In this document: piece after piece, positions 36,055-47,030 of the stretch
Layout of the letters: every line of letters starts with the position of its first letter
Position numbering within the stretch: position 1 is the stretch's first letter
From: Artemisia argyi
Taxonomy: Eukaryota > Streptophyta > Magnoliopsida > Asterales > Asteraceae
Direction of reading: 5' to 3'
NCBI GenBank assembly: GCA_030686995.1
Contig: JARVZY010002408.1
Location: 62,001-126,000, forward strand
DNA length: 64,000 nucleotides
Program-made: the position numbers and the translations under genes
Notes under the pieces: generated by a model
What the model saw: only the letters and a program-made list of their open reading frames with translations
Databases searched by the model: none
Told to the model about the DNA's origin: nothing

Positions 36055-37667
36055 TCATAAAACAAGATCACCACAAACCAAATTAGCCATCTTGAGCAAA
36101 GCATTAGATGTATACTTAGAAAACCATACTTTCCTCAAGTAACTCATCATTTTCCCCTTGCTTTGTTGTATGAACCCCACACAATATGCAACACTAATGA
36201 GACTAACACTTCTCCATCTCCTCTCACTTCTGTATTTCGCCAAACCCTTATCAATTCTCTCAAATGCATCATCCATTTCATTCGGTTTCTTCAAAAATGC
36301 CTCACCTAGACACCTACCAAGTATGATTGCATCTTCTAAAGCTGAACATCCACCTTGGTTTATGTCGGGTGTCATAGGATGAAGAGCGTCCCCGGCTACA
36401 CAAACATTTTCTTTCACTATGTTGCCAAATAGAATATCCCATGGCAATCTTAACTTTAATACCGAATACGAGATGTTGCTTAGTGGTTTTTTATCCACAA
36501 TGTCTTGTGCTTCTTGTGGCATCTTGTTGATACGGCTCAATACAAATTGCTTCATTTTTATCGGGTTTTCTTGCAATTCTCCTTCGTCTATTAAAGAAAG
36601 TCAAAACATAATACTTAAGCAAAAGAAATGACTTTAAGTATTCAAAATTTTGTTATTATTTTGTTAGAATTCGAAAAGTGCATACACTTAAAAAGACGTA
36701 CACGATGGAACTTGAGACGGGGTGAATGTGTAGAACCAATAAACGGTCTTGTCATCAACTGGACGAAAACCAAAACGTGTACCACTTCCAAAGTTAAAAT
36801 AAGACATAGGATCAAAACCCGAGCCATTTGGAAAATCCACCAAACCGCGTATAGCCGATCTCCCAACACTAACGGGTGGTGCAGGACCCAACCATTTGGA
36901 CACCACTGAGTTAACCCCATCACAACCTATTAACACCTGGCTACATCAATACAAAGGATATGAGAGATGTGCCTAGTGGTTCGCCAAATCATAGCCAGAC
37001 AAATAAACTGCTATTACCTTGGTTTTGAGAATGCACCCGTCAGCAACGTGAACTAATTTAAACTGGTCAAGTGCATCTATGGTTGCAACCTTTGAAGAGT
37101 ATCTAATGGTTCCTGGTGGCAGCTCATTGACTAGTGTCTCTAGTAAATCCTTTCTTCTAACACATCGACTTTCATAACCCTCACTAGGTTAAATGAACAC
37201 TTGGTTAATTAATCAACTACCTAAGTTTCACGGTTGAAACTTAATAAAAAACTATCAAATGTTTGTAAATCTTCCAAAGAGGTACCATACATATAACAAG
37301 TCTAAACTTTACCTCTCTGTAATAAGTAATAAGCTAGTACATCGAATGTGACTCACTATTTTCCGTCTTTGTCAAGTGGCTGCCCTGAAGTAAAAAGACC
37401 AGTATTTGGAGAGGCCATCTTCATTCTGCCAAATACCAAAATGACTTCAAATTCTGAGTAAAAATTACCAAGTAACCTTAGTATGTGTTACGGAGTATAT
37501 GTGTAGTGACAATTTTACCCTGTTATTTGGGTGGATTTTTGTCTAAGGGTGTCCCCAATTCCTACAACATCAAGCGCCTTCCAAGCATTGGTCCATAGTG
37601 TAAGGGCAAATCCAGTAACTCGCAAACTTTCTGATGACTCCAATACCAAACTCCTCAAACCCAACCT
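36055..37667 (-). pseudogene. FAD-dependent monooxygenase (MO1/CTF2-like), N-terminal exon not found
   Basis: Exons on the minus strand: about 37667-37519, 37425-37357, 37183-37018, 36936-36702 and 36587-36055. All junctions are GT-AG with agreeing phases. The product contains LGLRSLVLESSESLRVTGFA, SRCVRRKDLLETLVNELPPG, the DG motif VLIGCDGVNSVVSKWLG, and the FAD ribityl-binding motif GDALHPMTPDINQGGCSALE. These fit plant salicylate-hydroxylase/zeaxanthin-epoxidase-like monooxygenases. What is missing is the first about 25 residues with GxGxxG, needed to bind FAD. A TGA sits in frame at 37668-37670, although AAG/GTTGGG there could be a splice acceptor. No upstream exon with that motif is seen up to about 38960. 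It is either a gene with a distant first exon or a 5'-truncated pseudogene. Confidence 0.8.
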
Positions 37668-38014
37668 TCACAACAAACAACCAAAAATGATTAAGGGGAT
37701 GTTTTTTATATACTTTTACTGACTGAAGTTGTGATATTCGGATTATCAGCTATTTACAACTTGTAATTGCTTAATGTTTACATATATGTAAAGTGACTCA
37801 ATCAGTTTGGGCGTGATCACTTTAAAACTGAATATGGAAAAGAAAAACTACTAGTATATCATTTGACATCTTGATAATCAAATAATTGGACTATTAGAAA
37901 AGTAGCACATATGAATTGCTTAGTATATTATTAGGATATCAAGAAAGAGCAAAAATAGGAAAACTAGTATGTCTTTGTACTGCATGATGAGTTCAATAAA
38001 GATCAAACAAAAAC

Positions 38015-38232
38015 CACTTAAGTGCGGCCTAGTGCCAAAAGGGCTTGTAACCATCACTCTAAAATGTGTGAGGTCTCAAGTTCAATTTCTGCTACATGCA
38101 AACAACCTTAAGTGGTCACGTCAACCTCCTGAAAATGAAAGGTTTTACCTGGTTTGAGTTTGTGTGGCGGTGGGTTCAAACCCCGAGGATTAGTGGGTCA
38201 TAAGTTCGGAAATCTTGGTTACCAAAAAAATA
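38015..38232 (+). mobile_element. SINE-like repeat, copy 2 (tRNA-derived)
   Basis: An A-box-like GCGGCCTAGTGCCAAAAGG and a B-box-like GAGGTCTCAAGTTCAATT lie about 35 bp apart at the head. The body shares several blocks with 32672-32890. The copy ends at a run of A residues just before a hAT MITE. Confidence 0.6.
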
Positions 38233-38242
38233 ACAATAAAAT

Positions 38243-38457
38243 CAGGGGCGAAGCTTGGAAATTTCGAGTGGGGGGTCGGGATCTAAATTTTTTTTTTCCT
38301 AACACTATGGGGGTCGAAACCGAATTAAATTGGGGGGGCGAAACCGAAAATACCGAAATTTTTCTACACGAAAACTATATACCCCTACATCGCAAAAAAA
38401 AATTCGGGAGGTCGGCCGCCCCCCCCCCCCCCCCCCCCCCCAGAAGCTGCGCCCCTG
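38243..38457. mobile_element. hAT-type MITE with 8-bp target duplication
   Basis: The ends are CAGGGGCGAAGCTT and AAGCTGCGCCCCTG, an inverted pair of about 14 bp. AATAAAAT flanks both sides exactly (38235-38242 and 38458-38465), the 8-bp duplication expected of hAT insertion. The 215-bp interior includes GGGGGTCG words and a run of about 24 C residues (38418-38441). Confidence 0.9.
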
Positions 38458-38465
38458 AATAAAAT

Positions 38466-39329
38466 TAAGATCAAACAAAAAATCAAAAAATCAAATAAAT
38501 AAATTATAGTCATTCATTTTTTCATCAAATAAAAAAACCAACTTAATATTTTTAGATTTTTTAAGACTTATAAATATATTTTTATATATTTATATACTTA
38601 CAACTTTATTTAATTTTATTCAATTAAATACTTATACTAATTACATTTTTATAATTATTATTATATTATAAATACTTATATTATTTATAATAGGGCCAAT
38701 GACTTAAAGAGACCAAGAGATTTTTTTTCCCTCTATATAGACCAAATTTGCTTTTTGGAAAAAAATTTCCAAAAACAGACAAAATCTTTACTCGACCTCA
38801 ATATTTTTACTCGACCTCTTTTTTTTTCTCTCCACCCACTCTAATCCTGCCACGTGTATCAATACGGGCAGACCCGGAAACCCGACACTGTTTTTTACTC
38901 GACCTTCTTGTCTTTTTACTTGACCTCCTTGTTTTTGCCATACCTTTAACTAGTTAACTCAATCAGCACATCATCATTAGATTTTATTTTTTTCTGCTTA
39001 TAACATCCATCGGTTATCGGTATAACCATTAACAGTAGTCCTCGATTCCATCTCAATAGATTTGCAGTCGAGCGATTATATGTTCTATGGAATAACAGAT
39101 TCATGAAAAAGAAACAATTGAAGATGAAGAACCATTAAGGTATTTATGTGTTTTATTATAATGTTAGTAGGGTTTTTCACAATTGTTTAATGAATTTTAA
39201 TTATTTAGGGAGTTTTTTCACAATTGTTTAATGAATTTTAATTATTTAGGTTAGGTTTTGTTTGAGATAGATAGTTAGGGAGACGATTGGTTATGTGAAA
39301 GGGTCTAGTTGTGGGAGGTGTAGGTTTCA
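38466..39329. other. AT-rich intergenic sequence
   Basis: No gene recognised. Two near-direct copies of TTTTTTCACAATTGTTTAATGAATTTTAATTATT-like sequence (about 39172 and 39211) form a short tandem duplication. The left half is extremely AT-rich. Confidence 0.45.
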
Positions 39330-39752
39330 GTGGTAAGTGATTGTGTGATGGATCTTAATGACGAGTGTAGAGAACCCGAATCAGTGGTAAGTGAAATGGA
39401 TTACAGTATTAAGTGTGTGGTTATTCTTGATGCACTTTGTGAAGAAAACGTTGAGGGGTTGCGAATTGAAACAAATGTATTAGTTGACAACAACAAAGGG
39501 TTGGAAAAGTTTGATCAGATTGTTAATGGAGATGATAGAATAGGTATTTCCTCTTCTCTCCAACCCACTGATGATCCTCATACTTTGGAGACTAGTGATT
39601 TAGGAACAAGCACTGGATTTTGTGATGATAGTTTCGTGCCTCTGCAGTATACGATGACTAGCAAATACTGTGTTGTGAGGTTATGTTTTTTCCGTTCGCC
39701 CTTTTATACTTATTCATTTATTTATGCAAATCAATTTGTTAACGTAGACTAG
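39330..39752 (+). CDS. Unrecognised acidic open frame
   Basis: The frame includes an ATG at 39348 (MDLNDECREPESVVSEMD) and reads LDALCEENVEGLRIETNVLV and LETSDLGTSTGFCDDSFVPL. It is acidic, low in lysine, and has the codon look of a real exon up to about 39675, after which it degrades into hydrophobic chance sequence. I do not recognise the family. Lying just upstream of the chain of captured fragments on the same strand, it may be a fragment of yet another gene or the 5' part of a chimeric transcript. Confidence 0.35.
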   Translation: MVSDCVMDLNDECREPESVVSEMDYSIKCVVILDALCEENVEGLRIETNVLVDNNKGLEKFDQIVNGDDRIGISSSLQPTDDPHTLETSDLGTSTGFCDDSFVPLQYTMTSKYCVVRLCFFRSPFYTYSFIYANQFVNVD

Positions 39753-40407
39753 CTTTATTATTTGATACTTGTAGAAATAAATTGTTGTGTCATGGAACTA
39801 GAAGTATCACTAGCATGCTTTTTCAAGTTACGAGGGTGTACCGGTCGAAAAGTTATTGTGAGAGTGTCTTTGTAGATGGGTTGTTGATGTCTAGGCGTTT
39901 AGCATTGTATCTTTTTGCATTACCACTTAAGCAATATTTTTAGCATCTATATATTTTAATGTAAGTTGCAAAATGACTGAAATTCATACCCTATGCCAAA
40001 GACACCATAGTTAATATCTGTTATCAAAACTTGTGAACAAGCACCGACTAGAATCGACTTGCATTTTTTTGTTCTTCCTGAAAAATGCCTGAAAGCTTGT
40101 GCTCATCTATGATAGGAATAGGATACTGAATTATCCCGAAGAATTAAGATAACCATAAGAAATTCTGAGCAAACCAACATGTATACTTGATGGACAGGTT
40201 AGCCAATTAGAATAATCCTAGAAAATAACTATTATATGATTAAGCATTAAGTATCTCCCAGCATCCCTTTCACCTTGTTATGTGCCATATTATATGATTA
40301 GGCATGTAGTTACATTTTTTTTATTCGTCAAATGTGATATTTTCTACGTTGTATGAAGTTATTAGTGGCAATATGCTCAGCTATTCATGTCCCATTTCTT
40401 CTTTCAG

Positions 40408-40985
40408 ATGCGAGTAGGATATGGTCGTTCCCTATTTGAGTCGCTTCTTCCATTGGTTTTGGGTCGTGATGTTAGTGGTGAAGTTGCAGCAGTTGGGGCA
40501 TCTGTCCGGACACTTAATGTTGGGCAGGAAGTTTTCGGTGCCCTACATCTAACGGCTGTGAGAGGCACTTATGCTGCTTATGCTGTTCTTGCCGAAGATC
40601 AGCTTACGCCAAAACCATCAAGAATCTCACACGTGGTATGTATTACGGCTTTTGGATATCATGGAACTTTATATATAGTGTATTTATAGATACACACAAA
40701 CATGTCTATAGAGAAGTATTAATAAATATGGTTCAAGATTGCAAAATTTGCCATATTGAAAGCTACTCTAGTTTATATTTGCTCTAGATTATAGACAATA
40801 GTTTATTATGTCGGCTTCATCATTTGTGGAAGAAATTACCAATCTATTTGATTAATTGCATGTTTTTCAGGGAAATGACTTATGTGTAAATTTACTTTTG
40901 TGATCTTGCAGGAAGCAAGTGCAATTCCTTTTGCCACTCTGACAGCATGGCACGCTCTTAAATCTACTGCCAGGATAACTAAGGG
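40408..40985 (+). pseudogene. RTN4IP1-like quinone oxidoreductase fragment (two exons)
   Basis: Exons 40408-40635 and 40912-40985 with GT-AG borders encode MRVGYGRSLFESLLPLVLGR, DVSGEVAAVGASVRTLNVGQ and EVFGALH. After the intron come EASAIPFATLTAWHALKSTA and RITKG. This is the GroES-like N-terminal part of the zinc-less medium-chain dehydrogenase family (RTN4IP1/At3g15090 type). The next exons, with the NADPH-binding GGGGAVG motif, are absent. The fragment is cut on both sides but the intron is retained, so the copy is from DNA and not from mRNA. Confidence 0.85.
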
Positions 40986-41439
40986 GTACGGTTATGCACT
41001 TGTTTGTTAATATTCTTTGTTGGTGAAAATGTTTAACATGCAATTAGAAAAATTGGAAACTGACAGAGCAGGACTAAACTCCAATAGATATTGTATCCTA
41101 TGATTATGGTTTGTCACTACAGATTTTAACTTAATGTCTTGATTCTGAAGTAGCGTGATAATTGCTCATGTGAGTTGACTACTGTGATTACAGATAAACA
41201 GAAAAAACTCTTGCATGATCTATATGCAATAGGATAAATGGGGAAGACCTTGTTCTATCCGTTTTAAGTCTCGATACGCCATTGTTCATGGTAAGATACT
41301 TATTTTATTTTATTTTTGTTAAATTTATGGTGTTGAGTATATCTTATATTGTGGTTTGTATGTGCTTATCTTTTGAACAATAAGAGAATTTGTTTTCTGT
41401 CTTTCTATAATGTCTGCCAATGCACCTGGTACATAGGTT

Positions 41440-42000
41440 AGCATTTCAGTTGGATGTGTGCCTATTCAGTGTTTTAAGGTTATCTTATGAGCAGGTCTGT
41501 GAGAGACCAGACAAAAGAGTCCACCGAGCAAACTTGATCCATCTTCAAAGTGTTAAGATTCTCTAGTTGCGAGTTGTGGCAAGATGTAAACGTCGAATGG
41601 GTTGGGAAACGGGTCAAAGCCTTTGTTGGGTTAATCGTTTATTACTTGGTTCACGTACGCATGGCTAGCTTTGATATAATAAGTATTTATTTTATTATAT
41701 GTTATACACTACAACATTGACTGCTTTTAGTTAATAGTTTACTAGTTTGAATTGGTACTAGTTTTGACCGAGTATTTTGGATATGTACGTTGGAGAGTGG
41801 GTCATGTACAGGTTTTAGGTAGAGTTTATTGCTATTTTCTTGCATCCTAGTTGTAGTATTTAAAGGCTATATATAGGCCTTGTTTTACATGAATAAAAGT
41901 GCTTATTTTTAAGCAGCTTGCAGGTGCTTATTTACTGTAAGTAACTCAAATATTATGATATAGTGATGTGTGCTACTGCGAGTTGTTAACGGGTCTCCTT
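41440..42000. other. Spacer between captured fragments, possibly LTR-like
   Basis: No protein sense. A TATA-like ATATATAGG followed by GAATAAAAG (about 41870-41900) could be promoter and polyadenylation signals of a small LTR or TRIM, but I cannot define its ends. A spliced-looking 60-bp stretch just left of it (about 41229-41290) may be another unrecognised exon. Confidence 0.3.
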
Positions 42001-42006
42001 TTGCAG

Positions 42007-43129
42007 GACTGGCCTTCGGTTATACGACCTGATCTTCTTAGATGTGATTCGTGTAGATAAAACCTCTGTCTTGTGGCTCAGGTTAATATTGAAATGTTTA
42101 CGAGATTATACTAGTTTAAAACCGTGTTTTTGTCAAAATTTTGAGTTGTAATACCTATTTCGTTTGCCTAATTTTCAGATATATGCTCCTATTTCAAGCA
42201 AGACGTTGACGGCGGACGAGCGTGTGATTGATATATTAGCTTGTATAACACCTTCTTGTGAGACCAACGGGTAGATTAGTACTTATGCATTGTATTGTTT
42301 TTGGTTTACGAAACTTAGAGCTATTACTTTTTGGTCGATAAAATTAGAACATCTATTGAGCGTGTAACTCATAAGACATGACAAACTACAAAAATATAAA
42401 GTCTATTATCTAGAATCTTGTTTAATTTGGAAGAATGGGAGAAATAGTCTTGCAAATGGTCATACTTTGATCTCATATATATTTGTGCTGTTTGTTTCTT
42501 GATGTACAGTTGGCGTGCTCTTCGTCTTCAAAAACTATCTGATAATAAAGGATCAGACCCTGCATCTGATGAGTCATCTGCATCACCTCTAACCACTAAG
42601 CTCCGGGATGATCTGTGGTCATTCGAATTTTATGATGAAGACGATGAATTTGATCTAGAAGAACTAGGTAAAGCACTCACTGAAGCTATAACGTTGGCTT
42701 CTGCTAGCAAAACCAAAAAGCCAAACACTTGCCCTGACACTGTTGAAAAATGCTCACCAATTAGCCTAAAAAGTAGAACAATTGATGACAAAACAACACG
42801 TACCAATTTTTAGGTGAATTTTATGATATTAGGATTTGAATTCTTAATTGTTGTGTTGTATGGTTTGAATAAAACCATGTTCTGTTATTGGTTGCAGTGT
42901 TACCGTGCTTTTACATATATACTCAGGAGGAGAATTATTCAAAGAATGTCGCTTCTCTGTCTACAAGCATTTCGTCACTTAATATCGAGAACCAAAGTGA
43001 TGGTAATGAGCAAGCACCCGAGGAAGCATGGGAGGGTGAAAGTTATGAATATGACAAAGCTCTCAATGCTGACAGAACCTACCTTAAGTTCAAGAAACGA
43101 TTGGATGTGTACCCAGAGCAATGTTTCAG
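42007..43129 (+). pseudogene. PDCD2 (programmed cell death protein 2) gene fragment with premature stop
   Basis: Exons 42007-42081, 42179-42270, 42510 to about 42795, and about 42898-43129. The reading is DWPSVIRPDLLRCDSC, NLCLVAQ, IYAPISSKTLTADERVIDIL, ACITPSCETNGWRALRLQK, an acidic middle, [20 protein letters not shown], and [20 protein letters not shown]. These match the plant PDCD2 order, a ribosome-assembly chaperone for uS5. A TAA (42058-42060) replaces the residue before NLC. The N-terminus and the C-terminal end after the PEQCFR motif are lacking. Introns are retained. Confidence 0.85.
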
Positions 43130-43639
43130 GTAGAAGTCCCAGCAAATTTTGATATTTTTAACAACTTAGTGCAGTAGTGACAGGATCCGCAAAAAAATTA
43201 TTTTTGTGTGCGGAATTTATGAATAACTAATGTCCTGTACATGAATTCCAAAAGTTGATACTATAAATATTTTATTTAGAAGGTTTTTCTGATATGGAGA
43301 TCTAGGAGACTAGGAGGTTATATACATTTGAACGCATTTCGGATGATTCCTGACCCATTTCACCCACTCGACCCGTTGACCTGTATGTAACTGGATTAAA
43401 TTTACTGCATCTACTCTCTAAGGAATATGTGTCTACACATTGATACCTGTTCTCCCATGAATCTTAGTTCACAAGAATTCGTATTATCTGTGTTATGTAT
43501 ATTATGCTATGCTGTATCAAAACGCCAACTGACTCTTCAGTCACCTAATGGTAGTACAGTTGTGACTTCATTGTTGAATAGCCAATCTGTTTATGAGACA
43601 AAGCTACATAAGGATACAGTATGACTAGAGTCCTCTGTT

Positions 43640-44345
43640 GGACAGTAGCTGTTGGACATTACCTGTTCTCCCTCTCTTACTGCTCAACGCTTGATTAGGG
43701 AGCAACAGGTAATTCATAGGAATCTGTTTGTTAAAACAACACCATGTGATTGCTTTCAAGCATCGGTCTAATTTCTGACAATTTTATGCAGGATGACGAA
43801 TTTCTTGCAGCATTGCAAGCTGACAGAGAAAAGGAATTACTAGCACAGACAGCAAGAGAAGCTGCTATAGAAGAAGAAAGGTGAAAGGAAGAAGAGGCGC
43901 AAAGAAACTTGGAAGAAGAACAGGTAATGGCCGGTCATCTTTCTTCAGTAATATGCTTGCCTTGACTAGTCAAGCACGTTTAGTCGTTTATTATACCAAG
44001 TGTTTTTGGCATTGTTTCTATAGTTGAGTATATTATTCAAATAACTTTTTGCTTTCTGTTGCAGGAAGTTGAAAGGCAGTTGGCAGCAAAGGAAGATTCA
44101 CTTCCTAAGGAACCAGGATCTGATGATGAAAATGGTGTGACCCTTCTCGTGAGGATGCCTGATGGAAGCCGTTGTGGTCGCCAGTTTTTGAGGACTAATA
44201 AATTACAGGTATGCTTAGTTCCAATTACTAACCTATATACTTATGTTCTTATCTTTGCAGTATCTTTTCGATTTCATTGATGGTGGCTGAGTGGTCAAAC
44301 CTAGCTCATACAGACTGGTAATCACTCATCTATATTTTTATATTG
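43640..44345 (+). pseudogene. UBX-domain protein (PUX8-like) fragment with two premature stops
   Basis: A first exon ends LTAQRLIREQQ at 43708. Then exons 43792-43923 (DDEFLAALQADREKELLAQT), 44065-44208 (EVERQLAAKEDSLPKEPGSD, then VTLLVRMPDGSRCGRQFLRT) and 44261 onward (YLFDFIDGG, stop, VVKPSSYRLV). A coiled, Glu-rich segment before a UBX beta-grasp domain is the layout of plant UBX proteins that recruit CDC48/p97. TGA at 43882-43884 and at 44288-44290 break it; both could be CGA to TGA. The FPR loop and the C-terminus are missing. Confidence 0.8.
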
Positions 44346-44589
44346 GTATATTTAATGTGAGTATGAAAGTGTGATTTCTTATATGACTAAACTTTGTCAC
44401 ATTTGTGGTGTTTCATTCATACCCTTGTTGGTGAAGTTTGAAAAACTAAACAGTTGAAGAAAGTTACCGACACTAAGATGAACTATAGATTTAACATTAG
44501 CTTATTATTGAGATTTTGCTACTAAATGTAATTGTTCCTGATCCCATATGAATGAACTTGGGATGAATTGGGTTTTTAACGGCTAATTT

Positions 44590-44650
44590 TAAATCTATAG
44601 ATGTTGTCTGAGTGGTCAAACCTAGCTCATACAGATTGGTAATCACGAAT
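44590..44650 (+). repeat. Duplicated UBX exon piece
   Basis: GAGTGGTCAAACCTAGCTCATACAG occurs at 44289 and again at 44611, each preceded by GATG and followed by GGTAATCAC. The second copy has its own acceptor-like CTATAG and keeps the in-frame TGA. A local duplication of about 320 bp after the stop arose explains this. Confidence 0.7.
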
Positions 44651-44850
44651 ACATGACTTCTTATATATGCTAGCAACCTATGAAACCAACGATAATACCA
44701 ACTAATGAAAAGATAAAGTTTGTGGATAGCATACAAAAAGTATTCTAGAAAACTTCACCACAAGTAATTTTGCTCGATTTCAAAGGCTAAATATTTGTGC
44801 GACTTAGTACCACTTTCATTTTTTTTTTGTGTTGATTAAAATAAAGTGTG
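44651..44850 (+). repeat. Direct repeat flanking the UPL4-like fragment, copy 1
   Basis: Shares GATAAAGTTTGTGGATAGCA and ATTCTAGAAAACTTCAC with 46471-46680, in the same order and orientation. It ends in the TGTGCGACTTAG block. The two copies lie on either side of the UPL4-like exons. Confidence 0.75.
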
Positions 44851-44896
44851 TTTGAGCGTTTCTGTTGATGATTTTATGACATTTTTGTTTTTCCAG

Positions 44897-46042
44897 CTTG
44901 TTGAACATTTTGTCAATTGCCTAATTAAAATAACTGAACAAGTACATCAGCGTCCCAACATTCTCGATGAACTTTCAAAACATGGGTTGATTCATCAAGT
45001 CGCTCATCTCATCGACTTGAAAAGCCGCACCACTTTATCACAGTCTGTTCATACTGTATGTATATTGATTATATTTTTTGTTTTCGTAACTTTTTTAATT
45101 TTTAGAATATACTTTTAACTGAATTTATATGCAGGGACTAATTGGGCTACTTGTTAAACTTGCTTCTGGTTCAATGATAGCTGTAGAGGCACTTTTTTAT
45201 CTTAATATAAGTAGCATTTTGAAGGATATTTTGTCAACATACGATATTTCACATGGAATGCCTTCCCCTCGGGCATTTGATGGTCAAGGCAACCAGGTCA
45301 AAAAACATACTTATTTCTATAAGCTAGCTTTATATATTTATAGTTGCTTGTAAGTGACGTATGTGTTATTTTTGGTCAGGTGCATGAAGTTTTGAAGTTG
45401 TTGATCCAGCTTGTGACTGTTGTAACCAGAAATGACGATGTTCAGTTAGCAGAAGAAAAGGCAGATTTTTTGAAGAATAATCCCCGTCAGTTGTAGACGT
45501 TTGGGAATGATATGTTACCTGTCTTGATCCAGGTTTGTTGCTAATACTGTTCTTAGGATTTTTCGGTCTCAAGTGTGGACTGATTTTTGTAAAATATAAT
45601 GCTTATTTTTTATTTTCTTACTATTTCTATTATCAAGCAGGTTGTTGATTTTGATCTATCTATATATTATGGATGTTTGTCTCTTATCGACAAGTTACTT
45701 TATTACACCAGCTCTGATACGCTTCTCGATTTGTTTAAGCAAACAAACATTTCACCGTAAAATAATCTTTAACCTCAAAATCTTCTATCTCGAATTTGGA
45801 TTACTCCGCTCGACCCTGACCGACCTTTAAGTTAATATGGATTATGTTGCAGGTTTTTGGCTGGAGTGTTCACTAGGAAGGACCGACATTTACTAATGCT
45901 ATCCCTTAATATATCATACACCATCCTTAAAAAGGACGGCGATATTTTCATGGGACCCTTTATAAAGGAAGGAGTTCTTTTCGCCATTGATGCACTTATA
46001 TCTCCGGAAAAGGGTTCACAGTTCATGTTCTCAATGTTTTAA
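44897..46042 (+). pseudogene. UPL3/UPL4-type HECT ubiquitin ligase (armadillo part) fragment
   Basis: Exons 44897-45055, 45135-45296, 45380-45532, 45641-45756 and 45853 to about 46012, all GT-AG and in phase. They read LVEHFVNCLIKITEQVHQRP, LIGLLVKLASGSMIAVEALF, ISSILKDILSTYDISHGMPS, VHEVLKLLIQLVTVVTRNDD and FLAGVFTRKDRHLLMLSLNI. This is the N-terminal ARM-repeat region of the TRIP12-like plant ligases; the STYDISHGMPSP motif favours UPL4. TAG at 45494-45496 (from CAG) interrupts it. The HECT domain is absent. Confidence 0.85.
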
Positions 46043-46470
46043 TGATATTCACTTATCAAACCCTTCAAGCCATCATAAACAGTGCTTATGATACTCTTTC
46101 AACGTCATCCCGTCTTCAGAATCACAATCACAGAGTTGGGTAGTAAATCGAAGAATTAAATAAAACATCAAGATTTTAGTTAACTTTAGACCTTGGTCAT
46201 TGTTTAATTTGGAAAAATAATGAATTTGGTAACACCCGTTAGTACTTTGTTTGTATATCGATTGTTTTAACCGGACATACTTTATGAATTGCGATTTCCG
46301 CTGTTTATGAATTTAGTTACATTTGATTTTCTTTTAAAATGCCATTTTTCGATTTAGGATGTTACATAAAATGTCTGTGAGCAGATCTTGGATCTAAAGA
46401 AGAGGCTATCATCAATGAAGTCCATTGAGCAAAAGGTTTAAGCACTCCGCTCACACAAATAATAGACCAG

Positions 46471-47030
46471 GATACATGACATCTTAAATACGTTAGAAAC
46501 CTATGAAACTAACGATAAAGCTAACTAATGAAAAAATAAAGTTTGTGGATAGCATAAAAAAATATTCTAGAAAACTTCACTCCAAATAATTTTGAATATT
46601 TTTTGCTCGACCGAAGGCTAAAAATTTATGCGACTTGGCGTCACGTTCATGTTTTTTGGTTGACTAAAATAAATTATACACTACCCCTTATAACTTTGAA
46701 TAATTTTGCTCGAGTGAAGGCTAAAATTTGTGCGACTTAGGGCGACTTTCATTTTTTTACTTGACTAAGTAAAGTATACACAAACCCTTTTACTTTTGAA
46801 TAATTTGCTCGACTGGAGGCTAAAAATTTGTGCGACTTATTTTTGAATAATTTGCTCAACTCAAGGCAAAAAATTTGTGCGACTTTCATTTTTTGCTAGA
46901 CTAATATAAAGTGCACACTATCTCTTATAGTTTTGAATAATTTGCCCGACTGAAGGCTAAAATTTTCTGCGACTTAGGGCCGGTTTTTTTTTGGTCAGCT
47001 AAAATAACGTTTATAGTTTATACATTACAA
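46471..47030 (+). repeat. Direct repeat copy 2 running into a minisatellite
   Basis: The first 200 bp repeat 44651-44850. From about 46588 the unit TTTGAATAATTTGCTCGACT, then GAAGGCTAAAAATTTGTGCG, recurs five times at spacings of about 110, 96, 47 and 91 bp. It is a degenerate tandem array; no coding role. Confidence 0.75.

Noticed and set aside
38160..38190. tRNA-like GGTTCAAACCCC words considered as a tRNA gene
   Set aside because: No cloverleaf or anticodon stem can be drawn; the context is a SINE-like repeat.
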